Assembly: GCA_943735955.1 (NCBI GenBank)
Contig: CALSEQ010000033.1
Span: 1,209,001 to 1,273,000 of the forward strand
DNA: 64,000 nt
From: Piscicola geometra
Lineage: Eukaryota; Annelida; Clitellata; Hirudinida; Piscicolidae
Reading direction: 5' to 3'
In this document: positions 30,901 to 48,700 of the stretch, piece by piece
Layout of the letters: each line of letters opens with the position of its first letter
Numbering within the stretch: position 1 is the stretch's first letter
Translations under genes and position numbers: made by a program
Notes under the pieces: generated by a model
Databases searched by the model: none
Seen by the model: the letters and a program-made list of their open reading frames with translations, nothing else
Told to the model about the DNA's origin: nothing

Positions 30901-33900
30901 ATATGCAAATATGCAATATATGCAAATGTGCAATATATGCAAATATGCAATATATGTAAATATGCAATATATGTAAAGATGCAATATATGTAAATATGCA
31001 ATATATGTAAATATGCAATATATGCAAATATGCAATATATGCAAATATGCAATATATGCAAATATGCAATATATGTAAATATGCATAATATGTAAATATG
31101 CAATATATGTAAATATGCAATATATGTAAATATGCAATATATGTAAATATGCAATATATGTAAACATGCAATATATGTAAATATGCAATATATGTAAATA
31201 TGCAATATATGTAAATATGCAATATATGTAAATATGCAATATATGTAAATATGCAATATATGTAAATATGCAATATATGTTAATATGCAATATATGTAAA
31301 TATGCAATATATGTAAATATGCAATATATGTTAATATGCAATATAAGTAAATATGCAATATATGCAAATATGCACTATATGCAAATATGCAATATATGTA
31401 AATATGCAATATATGTAAACATGCAATATATGTAAATATGCAATATATGTAAATATGCAATATATGTAAATAAGCAATATATGTAAATATGCAATATAAG
31501 TAAATATGCAATATATGTTAATATGCAATATATGTAAATATGCAATATATGTAAAGATGCAATATATGTAAATATGCAAATATGCAATATATGCAAATAT
31601 GCAATATATGCAAATATGCAATATATGCAAATATGCAATATATGCAAATATGCAATATATGTAAATATGCAATATATAAAATATGCAATATATGTAAATA
31701 TGCAATATAAGTAAATATGCAATATATGTTAATATGCAATATATGTAAATATGCAATATATGTAAATATGCAATATATGTAAATATGCAATATATGTAAA
31801 TAATCAATATATGTAAATATGCAATATATGTTAATATGCAATATATGCAAATATGCAATATATGCAAATATGCAATATATGCAAATATGCAATATATGTA
31901 AATATGCAATATATGTAAACATGCAATATATGTAAATATGCAATATATGTAAATATGCAATATATGTAAATATGCAATATATGTAAATATGCTATATATG
32001 TAAATAATCAATATATGTAAATATGCAATATATGTTAATATGCAATATATGTAAATATGCAATATATGTAAATATGCAATATATGTTAATATGCAATATA
32101 TGTAAATATGCAATATATGTAAATATGCAATATATGTTAATATGCAATATATGTAAATATGCAATATATGTAAATATGCAATATATGTAAATATGCAATA
32201 TAAGTAAATATGCAATATATGCAAATATGCACTATATGCAAATATGCAATATATGTAAATATGCAATATATGTAAACATGCAATATATGTAAATATGCAA
32301 TATATGTAAATATGCAATATATGTAAATATGCAATATATGTAAATATGCAATATAAGTAAATATGCAATATATGTTAATATGCAATATATGTAAATATGC
32401 AATATATGTAAAGATGCAATATATGTAAAAAAGCAAATATGCAATATATGCAAATATGCAATATATGCAAATATGCAATATATGCAAATATGCAATATAT
32501 GTAAATATGCAGTATATGTAAATATGCAATATATGTAAATATGCAATATATGCAAATATGCAATATATGTAAATATGCAATATATGTGAATATGCAATAT
32601 ATGTAAATATGCAATATATGTAAATACGCAATATATGTAAATATGCAATATATGTAAATATGCAATATATGTAAATATGCAATATATGTAAATATGCAAG
32701 TATGCAATATATGCAAATATGCAATATATGCAAATATGCAATATATGTAAATATGCAATATATGTAAATATGCAATATATGTAAATATGCAATATATGTA
32801 AATATGCAATATATGTAAATATGCAATATATGCAAATATGCAATATATGTAAATATGCAATATATGTAAATATGCAATATATGTAAATATGCAATATATG
32901 TAAATATGCAATATATGTAAATATGCAATATATGTAAATATGCAATATATGTAAATATGCAGTATATGTAAATATGCAAATATGCAATATATGCAAATAT
33001 GCAATATATGCAAATGTGCAATATATGCAAATATGCAATATATGTAAATATGCAATATATGTAAAGATGCAATATATGTAAATATGCAATATATGTAAAT
33101 ATGCAATATATGCAAATATGCAATATATGCAAATATGCAATATATGCAAATATGCAATATATGTAAATATGCATAATATGTAAATATGCAATATATGTAA
33201 ATATGCAATATATGTAAATATGCAATATATGTAAATATGCAATATATGTAAACATGCAATATATGTAAATATGCAATATATGTAAATATGCAATATATGT
33301 AAATATGCAATATATGTAAATATGCAATATATGTAAATATGCAATATATGTAAATATGCAATATATGTTAATATGCAATATATGTAAATATGCAATATAT
33401 GTAAATATGCAATATATGTTAATATGCAATATAAGTAAATATGCAATATATGCAAATATGCACTATATGCAAATATGCAATATATGTAAATATGCAATAT
33501 ATGTAAACATGCAATATATGTAAATATGCAATATATGTAAATATGCAATATATGTAAATAAGCAATATATGTAAATATGCAATATAAGTAAATATGCAAT
33601 ATATGTTAATATGCAATATATGTAAATATGCAATATATGTAAAGATGCAATATATGTAAATATGCAAATATGCAATATATGCAAATATGCAATATATGCA
33701 AATATGCAATATATGCAAATATGCAATATATGCAAATATGCAATATATGTAAATATGCAATATATAAAATATGCAATATATGTAAATATGCAATATAAGT
33801 AAATATGCAATATATGTTAATATGCAATATATGTAAATATGCAATATATGTAAATATGCAATATATGTAAATATGCAATATATGTAAATAATCAATATAT

Positions 33901-36900
33901 GTAAATATGCAATATATGTTAATATGCAATATATGCAAATATGCAATATATGCAAATATGCAATATATGCAAATATGCAATATATGTAAATATGCAATAT
34001 ATGTAAACATGCAATATATGTAAATATGCAATATATGTAAATATGCAATATATGTAAATATGCAATATATGTAAATATGCTATATATGTAAATAATCAAT
34101 ATATGTAAATATGCAATATATGTTAATATGCAATATATGTAAATATGCAATATATGTAAATATGCAATATATGTTAATATGCAATATATGTAAATATGCA
34201 ATATATGTAAATATGCAATATATGTTAATATGCAATATATGTAAATATGCAATATATGTAAATATGCAATATATGTAAATATGCAATATAAGTAAATATG
34301 CAATATATGCAAATATGCACTATATGCAAATATGCAATATATGTAAATATGCAATATATGTAAACATGCAATATATGTAAATATGCAATATATGTAAATA
34401 TGCAATATATGTAAATATGCAATATATGTAAATATGCAATATAAGTAAATATGCAATATATGTTAATATGCAATATATGTAAATATGCAATATATGTAAA
34501 GATGCAATATATGTAAATATGCAAATATGCAATATATGCAAATATGCAATATATGCAAATATGCAATATATGCAAATATGCAATATATGTAAATATGCAA
34601 TATATGTAAACATGCAATATATGTAAATATGCAATATATGTAAATATGCAATATATGTAAATAAGCAATTGATGTAAATATGCAAACATGCAATATATGC
34701 AAATAGGCAATATACGCAAATATGCAATATATGCAAATATGCAATATATGTAAATATGCAATATATGTAAATATGCAATATATGTAAATATGCAATATAT
34801 GTAAATATGCAATATATGTAAATATGCAATATATGCAAATATGCAATATATGTAAATATGCAATATATGTAAATAGGCAATATATGTAAATATGCAATAT
34901 ATGTAAAAATGCAATATATGTAAATATGCAATATATGTAAATATGCAGTATATGTAAATATGCAATATTTGTAAATATGCAATATATGCAAATATGCAAT
35001 ATATGTAAATATGCAATATATGTGAATATGCAATATATGTAAATATGCAATATATGTAAATACGCAATATATGTAAATATGCAATATATGTAAATATGCA
35101 ATATATGTAAATATGCAATATATGTAAATATGCAAATATGCAATATATGCAAATATGCAATATATGCAAATATGCAATATATGTAAATATGCAATATATG
35201 TAAATATGCAATATATGTAAATATGCAATATATGTAAATATGCAATATATGTAAATATGCAATATATGCAAATATGCAATATATGTAAATATGCAATATA
35301 TGTAAATATGCAATATATGTAAATATGCAATATATGTAAATATGCAGTATATGTAAATATGCAAATATGCAATATATGCAAATATGCAATATATGCAAAT
35401 GTGCAATATATGCAAATATGCAATATATGTAAATATGCAATATATGTAAAGATGCAATATATGTAAATATGCAATATATGTAAATATGCAATATATGCAA
35501 ATATGCAATATATGCAAATATGCAATATATGCAAATATGCAATATATGTAAATATGCATAATATGTAAATATGCAATATATGTAAATATGCAATATATGT
35601 AAATATGCAATATATGTAAATATGCAATATATGTAAACATGCAATATATGTAAATATGCAATATATGTAAATATGCAATATATGTAAATATGCAATATAT
35701 GTAAATATGCAATATATGTAAATATGCAATATATGTAAATATGCAATATATGTTAATATGCAATATATGTAAATATGCAATATATGTAAATATGCAATAT
35801 ATGTTAATATGCAATATATGTAAATATGCAATATATGTTAATATGCAATATAAGTAAATATGCAATATATGCAAATATGCACTATATGCAAATATGCAAT
35901 ATATGTAAATATGCAATATATGTAAACATGCAATATATGTAAATATGCAATATATGTAAATATGCAATATATGTAAATATGCAATATATGTAAATATGCA
36001 ATATAAGTAAATATGCAATATATGTTAATATGCAATATATGTAAATATGCAATATATGTAAAGATGCAATATATGTAAATATGCAAATATGCAATATATG
36101 CAAATATGCAATATATGCAAATATGCAATATATGCAAATATGCAATATATGCAAATATGCAATATATGTAAATATGCAATATATAAAATATGCAATATAT
36201 GTAAATATGCAATATAAGTAAATATGCAATATATGTTAATATGCAATATATGTAAATATGCAATATATGTAAATATGCAATATATGTAAATATGCAATAT
36301 ATGTAAATAATCAATATATGTAAATATGCAATATATGTTAATATGCAATATATGCAAATATGCAATATATGCAAATATGCAATATATGCAAATATGCAAT
36401 ATATGTAAATATGCAATATATGTAAACATGCAATATATGTAAATATGCAATATATGTAAATATGCAATATATGTAAATATGCAATATATGTAAATATGCT
36501 ATATATGTAAATAATCAATATATGTAAATATGCAATATATGTTAATATGCAATATATGTAAATATGCAATATATGTAAATATGCAATATATGTTAATATG
36601 CAATATATGTAAATATGCAATATATGTAAATATGCAATATATGTTAATATGCAATATATGTAAATATGCAATATATGTAAATATGCAATATATGTAAATA
36701 TGCAATATAAGTAAATATGCAATATATGCAAATATGCACTATATGCAAATATGCAATATATGTAAATATGCAATATATGTAAACATGCAATATATGTAAA
36801 TATGCAATATATGTAAATATGCAATATATGTAAATATGCAATATATGTAAATATGCAATATAAGTAAATATGCAATATATGTTAATATGCAATATATGTA

Positions 36901-39900
36901 AATATGCAATATATGTAAAGATGCAATATATGTAAATATGCAAATATGCAATATATGCAAATATGCAATATATGCAAATATGCAATATATGCAAATATGC
37001 AATATATGTAAATATGCAATATATGTAAACATGCAATATATGTAAATATGCAATATATGTAAATATGCAATATATGTAAATAAGCAATTGATGTAAATAT
37101 GCAAACATGCAATATATGCAAATAGGCAATATACGCAAATATGCAATATATGCAAATATGCAATATATGTAAATATGCAATATATGTAAATATGCAATAT
37201 ATGTAAATATGCAATATATGTAAATATGCAATATATGTAAATATGCAATATATGCAAATATGCAATATATGTAAATATGCAATATATGTAAATAGGCAAT
37301 ATATGTAAATATGCAATATATGTAAAAATGCAATATATGTAAATATGCAATATATGTAAATATGCAGTATATGTAAATATGCAATATTTGTAAATATGCA
37401 ATATATGCAAATATGCAATATATGTAAATATGCAATATATGTGAATATGCAATATATGTAAATATGCAATATATGTAAATACGCAATATATGTAAATATG
37501 CAATATATGTAAATATGCAATATATGTAAATATGCAATATATGTAAATATGCAAATATGCAATATATGCAAATATGCAATATATGCAAATATGCAATATA
37601 TGTAAATATGCAATATATGTAAATATGCAATATATGTAAATATGCAATATATGTAAATATGCAATATATGTAAATATGCAATATATGCAAATATGCAATA
37701 TATGTAAATATGCAATATATGTAAATATGCAATATATGTAAATATGCAATATATGTAAATATGCAATATATGTAAATATGCAATATATGTAAATATGCAA
37801 TATATGTAAATATGCAGTATATGTAAATATGCAAATATGCAATATATGCAAATATGCAATATATGCAAATGTGCAATATATGCAAATATGCAATATATGT
37901 AAATATGCAATATATGTAAAGATGCAATATATGTAAATATGCAATATATGTAAATATGCAATATATGCAAATATGCAATATATGCAAATATGCAATATAT
38001 GCAAATATGCAATATATGTAAATATGCATAATATGTAAATATGCAATATATGTAAATATGCAATATATGTAAATATGCAATATATGTAAATATGCAATAT
38101 ATGTAAACATGCAATATATGTAAATATGCAATATATGTAAATATGCAATATATGTAAATATGCAATATATGTAAATATGCAATATATGTAAATATGCAAT
38201 ATATGTAAATATGCAATATATGTTAATATGCAATATATGTAAATATGCAATATATGTAAATATGCAATATATGTTAATATGCAATATAAGTAAATATGCA
38301 ATATATGCAAATATGCACTATATGCAAATATGCAATATATGTAAATATGCAATATATGTAAACATGCAATATATGTAAATATGCAATATATGTAAATATG
38401 CAATATATGTAAATATGCAATATATGTAAATATGCAATATAAGTAAATATGCAATATATGTTAATATGCAAATATGCAATATATGCAAATATGCAATATA
38501 TGCAAATATGCAATATATGTAAATATGCAATATATAAAATATGCAATATATGTAAATATGCAATATAAGTAAATATGCAATATATGTTAATATGCAATAT
38601 ATGTAAATATGCAATATATGTAAATATGCAATATATGTAAATATGCAATATATGTTAATATGCAATATAAGTAAATATGCAATATATGCAAATATGCACT
38701 ATATGCAAATATGCAATATATGTAAATATGCAATATATGTAAACATGCAATATATGTAAATATGCAATATATGTAAATATGCAATATATGTAAAGATGCA
38801 ATATATGTAAATATGCAATATATGTAAATATGCAATATATGTAAATATGCAATATATGTAAATAATCAATATATGTAAATATGCAATATATGTTAATATG
38901 CAATATATGCAAATATGCAATATATGCAAATATGCAATATATGCAAATATGCAATATATGTAAATATGCAAAATATGTAAATATGCAATATATGTAAATA
39001 TGCAAAATATGTAAATATGCAATATATGTAAATATGCAATATATGTAAATATGCAATATATGTAAATATGCAATATATGTAAATATGCAATATATGTAAA
39101 TATGCTATATATGTAAATAATCAATATATGTAAATATGCAATATATGTTAATATGCAATATATGTAAATATGCAATATATGTAAATATGCAATATATGTT
39201 AATATGCAATATATGTAAATATGCAATATATGTAAATATGCAATATATGTTAATATGCAATATATGTAAATATGCAATATATGTAAATATGCAATATATG
39301 TAAATATGCAATATAAGTAAATATGCAATATATGCAAATATGCACTATATGCAAATATGCAATATATGTAAATATGCAATATATGTAAACATGCAATATA
39401 TGTAAATATGCAATATATGTAAATATGCAATATATGTAAATATGCAATATATGTAAATATGCAATATAAGTAAATATGCAATATATGTTAATATGCAATA
39501 TATGTAAATATGCAATATATGTAAAGATGCAATATATGTAAATATGCAAATATGCAATATATGCAAATATGCAATATATGCAAATATGCAATATATGCAA
39601 ATATGCAATATATGTAAATATGCAATATATGTAAACATGCAATATATGTAAATATGCAATATATGTAAATATGCAATATATGTAAATAAGCAATTGATGT
39701 AAATATGCAAACATGCAATATATGCAAATAGGCAATATACGCAAATATGCAATATATGCAAATATGCAATATATGTAAATATGCAATATATGTAAATATG
39801 CAATATATGTAAATATGCAATATATGTAAATATGCAATATATGTAAATATGCAATATATGTAAATATGCAATATATGTAAATATGCAATATATGTAAATA

Positions 39901-42700
39901 TGCAATATATGTAAATTTGCAATATAAGTAAATATGCAATATATCTAAATATGCAATATATGTAAATATGCAATATATGTAAATATGCAGTATATGTAAA
40001 TATGCAATCTATGTAAATATGCAATATATGTAAATATGCAATATATGTAAATATGCAATATATGCAAATATGCAATATATGCAAATATGCAATATATGCA
40101 AACATGCAATATATGTAAATATGCAGTATATGTAAATATGCAAATATGCAATATATGCAAATATGCAATATATGTAAATATGCAATATATGTAAATATGC
40201 AATATATGTAAATATGCAAATATGCAATATATGCAAATATGCAATATATGCAAATATGCAATATATGTAAATATGCAATATATGTAAATATGCAATATAT
40301 GTAAATATGCAATATATGTAAATATGCAATAAATGTAAATATGCAATATATGCAAATATGCAATATATGCAAATATGCAATATATGCAAATATGCAATAT
40401 ATGCAAATAGGCAATATACGCAAATATGCAATATATGCAAATATGCAATATATGTAAATATGCAATATATGTAAATATGCAATATATGTAAATATGCAAT
40501 ATATGTAAATATGCAATATATGTAAATATGCAATATATGCAAATATGCAATATATGTAAATATGCAATATATGTAAATAGGCAATATATGTAAATATGCA
40601 ATATATGTAAAAATGCAATATATGTAAATATGCAATATATGTAAATATGCAGTATATGTAAATATGCAATATATGTAAATATGCAATATATGCAAATATG
40701 CAATATATGTAAATATGCAATATATGTGAATATGCAATATATGTAAATATGCAATATATGTAAATACGCAATATATGTAAATATGCAATATATGTAAATA
40801 TGCAATATATGTAAATATGCAATATATGTAAATATGCAAATATGCAATATATGCAAATATGCAATATATGCAAATATGCAATATATGTAAATATGCAATA
40901 TATGTAAATATGCAATATATGTAAATATGCAATATATGTAAATATGCAATATATGTAAATATGCAATATATGCAAATATGCAATATATGTAAATATGCAA
41001 TATATGTAAATATGCAATATATGTAAATATGCAATATATGTAAATATGCAATATATGTAAATATGCAATATATGTAAATATGCAATATATGTAAATATGC
41101 AGTATATGTAAATATGCAAATATGCAATATATGCAAATATGCAATATATGCAAATGTGCAATATATGCAAATATGCAATATATGTAAATATGCAATATAT
41201 GTAAAGATGCAATATATGTAAATATGCAATATATGTAAATATGCAATATATGCAAATATGCAATATATGCAAATATGCAATATATGCAAATATGCAATAT
41301 ATGTAAATATGCATAATATGTAAATATGCAATATATGTAAATATGCAATATATGTAAATATGCAATATATGTAAATATGCAATATATGTAAACATGCAAT
41401 ATATGTAAATATGCAATATATGTAAATATGCAATATATGTAAATATGCAATATATGTAAATATGCAATATATGTAAATATGCAATATATGTAAATATGCA
41501 ATATATGTTAATATGCAATATATGTAAATATGCAATATATGTAAATATGCAATATATGTTAATATGCAATATATGTAAATATGCAATATATGTAAATATG
41601 CAATATAAGTAAATATGCAATATATGTTAATATGCAAATATGCAATATATGCAAATATGCAATATATGCAAATATGCAATATATGTAAATATGCAATATA
41701 TAAAATATGCAATATATGTAAATATGCAATATAAGTAAATATGCAATATATGTTAATATGCAATATATGTAAATATGCAATATATGTAAATATGCAATAT
41801 ATGTAAATATGCAATATATGTTAATATGCAACATAAGTAAATATGCAATATATGCAAATATGCACTATATGCAAATATGCAATATATGTAAATATGCAAT
41901 ATATGTAAACATGCAATATATGTAAATATGCAATATATGTAAATATGCAATATATGTAAAGATGCAATATATGTAAATATGCAAATATGCAATATATGCA
42001 AATACGCAATGTATGCAAATATGCAATATATGCAAATATGCAATATATGCAAATATGCAATATATGCAAATATGCAATATATGTAAATATGCAATATATA
42101 AAATATGCAATATATGTAAATATGCAATATAAGTAAATATGCAATATATGTTAATATGCAATATATGTAAATATGCAATATATGTAAATATGCAATATAT
42201 GTAAATATGCAATATATGTAAATAATCAATATATGTAAATATGCAATATATGTTAATATGCAATATATGCAAATATGCAATATATGCAAATATGCAATAT
42301 ATGCAAATATGCAATACATGTAAATATGCAATATATGTAAACATGCAATATATGTAAATATGCAATATATGTAAATATGCAATATATGTAAATATGCAAT
42401 ATATGTAAATATGCTATATATGTAAATAATCAATATATGTAAATATGCAATATATGTTAATATGCAATATATGTAAATATGCAATATATGTAAATATGCA
42501 ATATATGTTAATATGCAATATATGTAAATATGCAATATATGTAAATATGCAATATATGTTAATATGCAATATATGTAAATATGCAATATATGTAAATATG
42601 CAATATATGTAAATATGCAATATAAGTAAATATGCAATATATGCAAATATGCACTTTATGCAAATATGCAATATATGTAAATATGCAATATATGTAAACA
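28000..42700. repeat. 2.1-2.4-kb HOR ladder
   Basis: A truncated monomer reading ATAAAATATGC starts at 29384, 31676, 33764, 36183, 38534, 41700 and 42098. Spacings are 2292, 2088, 2419, 2351, 3166 and 398 bp. Other markers follow the first steps exactly: a TATATATGTAAATAATC unit near 29700, 31992, 34080, 36499 and 39105, and GCAAGTATGC at 28207, 30609 and 32697. Common marker order per copy is: truncated unit, AATAATCAAT, TGTTAATATG units at 51-bp spacing, GCACTATATGC, TGTAAACATG. Copies vary in length by deletion or insertion of groups of monomers. From about 38.5 kb the ladder becomes irregular. Confidence 0.87.
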
Positions 42701-45700
42701 TGCAATATATGTAAATATGCAATATATGTAAATATGCAATATATGTAAATATGCAATATATGTAAATATGCAATATAAGTAAATATGCAATATATGTTAA
42801 TATGCAATATATGTAAATATGCAATATATGTAAAGATGCAATATATGTAAATATGCAAATATGCAATATATGCAAATATGCAATATATGCAAATATGCAA
42901 TATATGCAAATATGCAATATATGTAAATATGCAATATATGTAAACATGCAATATATGTAAATATGCAATATATGTAAATATGCAATATATGTAAATAAGC
43001 AATTGATGTAAATATGCAAACATGCAATATATGCAAATAGGCAATATACGCAAATATGCAATATATGCAAATATGCAATATATGTAAATATGCAATATAT
43101 GTAAATATGCAATATATGTAAATATGCAATATATGTAAATATGCAATATATGTAAATATGCAATATATGTAAATATGCAATATATGTAAATATGCAATAT
43201 ATGTAAATATGCAATATATGTAAATTTGCAATATAAGTAAATATGCAATATATCTAAATATGCAATATATGTAAATATGCAATATATGTAAATATGCAGT
43301 ATATGTAAATATGCAATCTATGTAAATATGCAATATATGTAAATATGCAATATATGTAAATATGCAATATATGCAAATATGCAATATATGCAAATATGCA
43401 ATATATGCAAATATGCAATATATGTAAATATGCAATATATGTAAATATGCAAATATGCAATATATGCAAATATGCAATATATGCAAATATGCAATATATG
43501 TAAATATGCAATATATGTAAATATGCAATATATGTAAAGATGCAATATATGTAAATATGCAATATATGTAAATATGCAATATATGCAAATATGCAATATA
43601 TGTAAATATGCAATATATGTAAATATGCAATATATGTAAATATGCAATATATGTAAATATGCAATATATGTAAATATGCAATCTATGTAAATATGCAATA
43701 TATGTAAATATGCAGTATAAGTAAATATGCAAATATGCAATATATGCAAATATGCAATATATGCAAATATGCAATATATGTAAATATGCAATATATGTAA
43801 ATATGCAAATATGCAATATATGCAAATATGCAATATATGCAAATATGCAATATATGTAAATATGCAATATATGTAAATATGCAATATATGTAAATATGCA
43901 ATATATGTAAATATGCAATAAATGTAAATATGCAATATATGCAAATATGCAGTATATGAAAATATGCAATATATGTAAATATGCAATATATGTAAATATG
44001 CAATATATGTAAATATGCAATATATGTAAATATGCAATATATGTAAATATGCAATATATGTAAATATGCAGTATATGTAAATATGCAAATATGCAATATA
44101 TGCAAATATGCAATATATGCAAATATGCAATTGATGCAAATATGCAATATATGTAAATATGCAATATATGTAAACATGCAATATATGTAAATATGCAATA
44201 TATGTAAATATGCAATATATGTAAATATGCAATATATGTAAATATGCAATATATGTAAATATGCAATTGATGTAAATATGCAAATATGCAATATATGCAA
44301 ATAGGCAATATATGCAAATATGCAATATATGCAAATATGCAATATATGTAAATATGCAATATATGTAAATATGCAATATATGTAAATATGCAATATATGT
44401 AAATATGCAATATATGTAAATATGCAATATATGTAAATATGCAATATATGTAAATATGCAATATATGTAAATTTGCAATATAAGTAAATATGCAATATAT
44501 GTAAATATGCAATATATGTAAATATGCAATATATGTAAATATGCAGTATATGTAAATATGCAATCTATGTAAATATGCAATATATGTAAATATGCATTAT
44601 ATGTAAATATGCAAATATGCAATATATGCAAATATGCAATATATGCAAATATGCAATATATGCAAATATGCAATATATGTAAATATGCAATATATGTAAA
44701 TATGCAAATATGCAATATATGCAAATATGCAATATATGCAAATATGCAATATATGTAAATATGCAATATATGTAAATATGCAATATATGTAAATATGCAA
44801 TATATGTAAATATGCAATATATGTAAATATGCAATATATGCAAATATGCAATATATGTAAATATGCAATATATGTAAATATGCAATATATGTAAATATGC
44901 AATATATGTAAATATGCAATATATGTAAATATGCAATATATGTAAATATGCAATATATGTAAATATGCAGTATATGTAAATATGCAAATATGCAATATAT
45001 GCAAATATGCAATATATGTAAATATGCAATATATGTAAATATGCAAATATGCAATATATGCAAATATGCAATATATGCAAATATGCAATATATGTAAATA
45101 TGCAATATATGTAAATATGCAATATATGTAAATATGCAATATATGTAAATATGCAATAAATGTAAATATGCAATATATGCAAATATGCAATATATGCAAA
45201 TATGCAATATATGCAAATATGCAATATATGTAAATATGCAATATATGTAAATATGCAAATATGCAATATATGCAAATATGCAATATATGCAAATATGCAA
45301 TATATGTAAATATGCAATATATGTAAATATGCAATATATGTAAATATGCAATATATGTAAATATGCAATATATGTAAATATGCAATATATGCAAATATGC
45401 AATATATGTAAATATGCAATATATGTAAATATGCAATATATGTAAATATGAAATATATGTAAATATGCAATATATGTAAATATGCAATATATGTAAATAT
45501 GCAATATATGTAAATATGCAGTATATGTAAATATGCAAATATGCAATATATGCAAATATGCAATATATGTAAATATGCAATATATGTAAATATGCAAATA
45601 TGCAATATATGCAAATATGCAATATATGCAAATATGCAATATATGTAAATATGCAATATATGTAAATATGCAATATATGTAAATATGCAATATATGTAAA

Positions 45701-48700
45701 TATGCAATAAATGTAAATATGCAATATATGCAAATATGCAATATATGCAAATATGCAATATATGCAAATATGCAATATATGTAAATATGCAATATATGTA
45801 AATATGCAAATATGCAATATATGCAAATATGCAATATATGCAAATATGCAATATATGTAAATATGCAATATATGTAAATATGCAATATATGTAAATATGC
45901 AATATATGTAAATATGCAATATATGTAAATATGCAATATATGCAAATATGCAATATATGTAAATATGCAATATATGTAAATATGCAATATATGTAAATAT
46001 GCAATATATGTAAATATGCAATATATGTAAATATGCAATCTATGTAAATATGCAATATATGTAAATTTGCAGTATAAGTAAATATGCAAATATGCAATAT
46101 ATGCAAATATGCAATATATGCAAATATGCAATATATGTAAATATGCAATATATGTAAATATGCAAATATGCAATATATGCAAATATGCAATATATGCAAA
46201 TATGCAATATATGTAAATATGCAATATATGTAAATATGCAATATATGTAAATATGCAATATATGTAAATATGCAATAAATGTAAATATGCAATATATGCA
46301 AATATGCAATATATGTAAATATGCAATATATGTAAATATGCAATATATGTAAATATGCAATATATGTAAATATGCAATATATGTAAATATGCAATATATG
46401 TAAATATGCAATATATGTAAATATGCAGTATATGTAAATATGCAAATATGCAATATATGCAAATATGCAATATATGCAAAGATGCAATTGATGCAAATAT
46501 GCAATATATGTAAATATGCAATATATGTAAACATGCAATATATGTAAATATGCAATATATGTAAATATGCAATATATGTAAATATGCAATATATGTAAAT
46601 ATGCAATATATGTAAATATGCAATTGATGTAAATATGCAAATATGCAATATATGCAAATAGGCAATATATGCAAATATGCAATATATGCAAATATGCAAT
46701 ATATGTAAATATGCAATATATGTAAATATGCAATATATGTAAATATGCAATATATGTAAATATGCAATATATGTAAATATGCAATATATGTAAATATGCA
46801 ATATATGTAAATATGCAATATATGTAAATATGCAATATATGTAAATTTGCAATATAAGTAAATATGCAATATATGTAAATATGCAATATATGTAAATATG
46901 CAATATATGTAAATATGCAGTATATGTAAATATGCAATCTATGTAAATATGCAATATATGTAAATATGCAGTATATGTAAATATGCAAATATGCAATATA
47001 TGCAAATATGCAATATATGCAAATATGCAATATATGCAAATATGCAATATATGCAAATATGCAATATATGTAAATATGCAATATATGTAAATATGCAAAT
47101 ATGCAATATATGCAAATATGCAATATATGCAAATATGCAATATATGTAAATATGCAATATATGTAAATATGCAATATATGTAAATATGCAATATATGTAA
47201 ATATGCAATATATGTAAATATGCAGTATATGTAAATATGCAAATATGCAATATATGCAAATATGCAATATATGCAAAGATGCAATTGATGCAAATATGCA
47301 ATATATGTAAATATGCAATATATGTAAACATGCAATATATGTAAATATGCAATATATGTAAATATGCAATATATGTAAATATGCAATATATGTAAATATG
47401 CAATATATGTAAATATGCAATTGAAGTAAATATGCAAATATGCAATATATGCAAATAGGCAATATATGCAAATATGCAATATATGCAAATATGCAATATA
47501 TGTAAATATGCAATATATGTAAATATGCAATATATGTAAATATGCAATATATGTAAATATGCAATATATGTAAATATGCAATATATGTAAATATGCAATA
47601 TATGTAAATATGCAATATATGTAAATATGCAATATATGTAAATTTGCAATATAAGTAAATATGCAATATATGTAAATATGCAATATATGTAAATATGCAA
47701 TATATGTAAATATGCAGTATATGTAAATATGCAATCTATGTAAATATGCAATATATGTAAATATGCATTATATGTAAATATGCAAATATGCAATATATGC
47801 AAATATGCAATATATGCAAATATGCAATATATGCAAATATGCAATATATGTAAATATGCAATATATGTAAATATGCAAATATGCAATATATGCAAATATG
47901 CAATATATGCAAATATGCAATATATGTAAATATGCAATATATGTAAATATGCAATATATGTAAATATGCAATATATGTAAATATGCAATATATGTAAATA
48001 TGCAATATATGCAAATATGCAATATATGTAAATATGCAATATATGTAAATATGCAATATATGTAAATATGCAATATATGTAAATATGCAATATATGTAAA
48101 TATGCAATATATGTAAATATGCAATATATGTAAATATGCAGTATATGTAAATATGCAAATATGCAATATATGCAAATATGCAATATATGTAAATATGCAA
48201 TATATGTAAATATGCAAATATGCAATATATGCAAATATGCAATATATGCAAATATGCAATATATGTAAATATGCAATATATGTAAATATGCAATATATGT
48301 AAATATGCAATATATGTAAATATGCAATAAATGTAAATATGCAATATATGCAAATATGCAATATATGTAAATATGCAATATATGTAAATATGCAATATAT
48401 GTAAATATGCAATATATGTAAATATGCAATATATGTAAATATGCAATATATGTAAATATGCAATATATGTAAATATGCAGTATATGTAAATATGCAAATA
48501 TGCAATATATGCAAATATGCAATATATGCAAAGATGCAATTGATGCAAATATGCAATATATGTAAATATGCAATATATGTAAACATGCAATATATGTAAA
48601 TATGCAATATATGTAAATATGCAATATATGTAAATATGCAATATATGTAAATATGCAATATATGTAAATATGCAATTGATGTAAATATGCAAATATGCAA

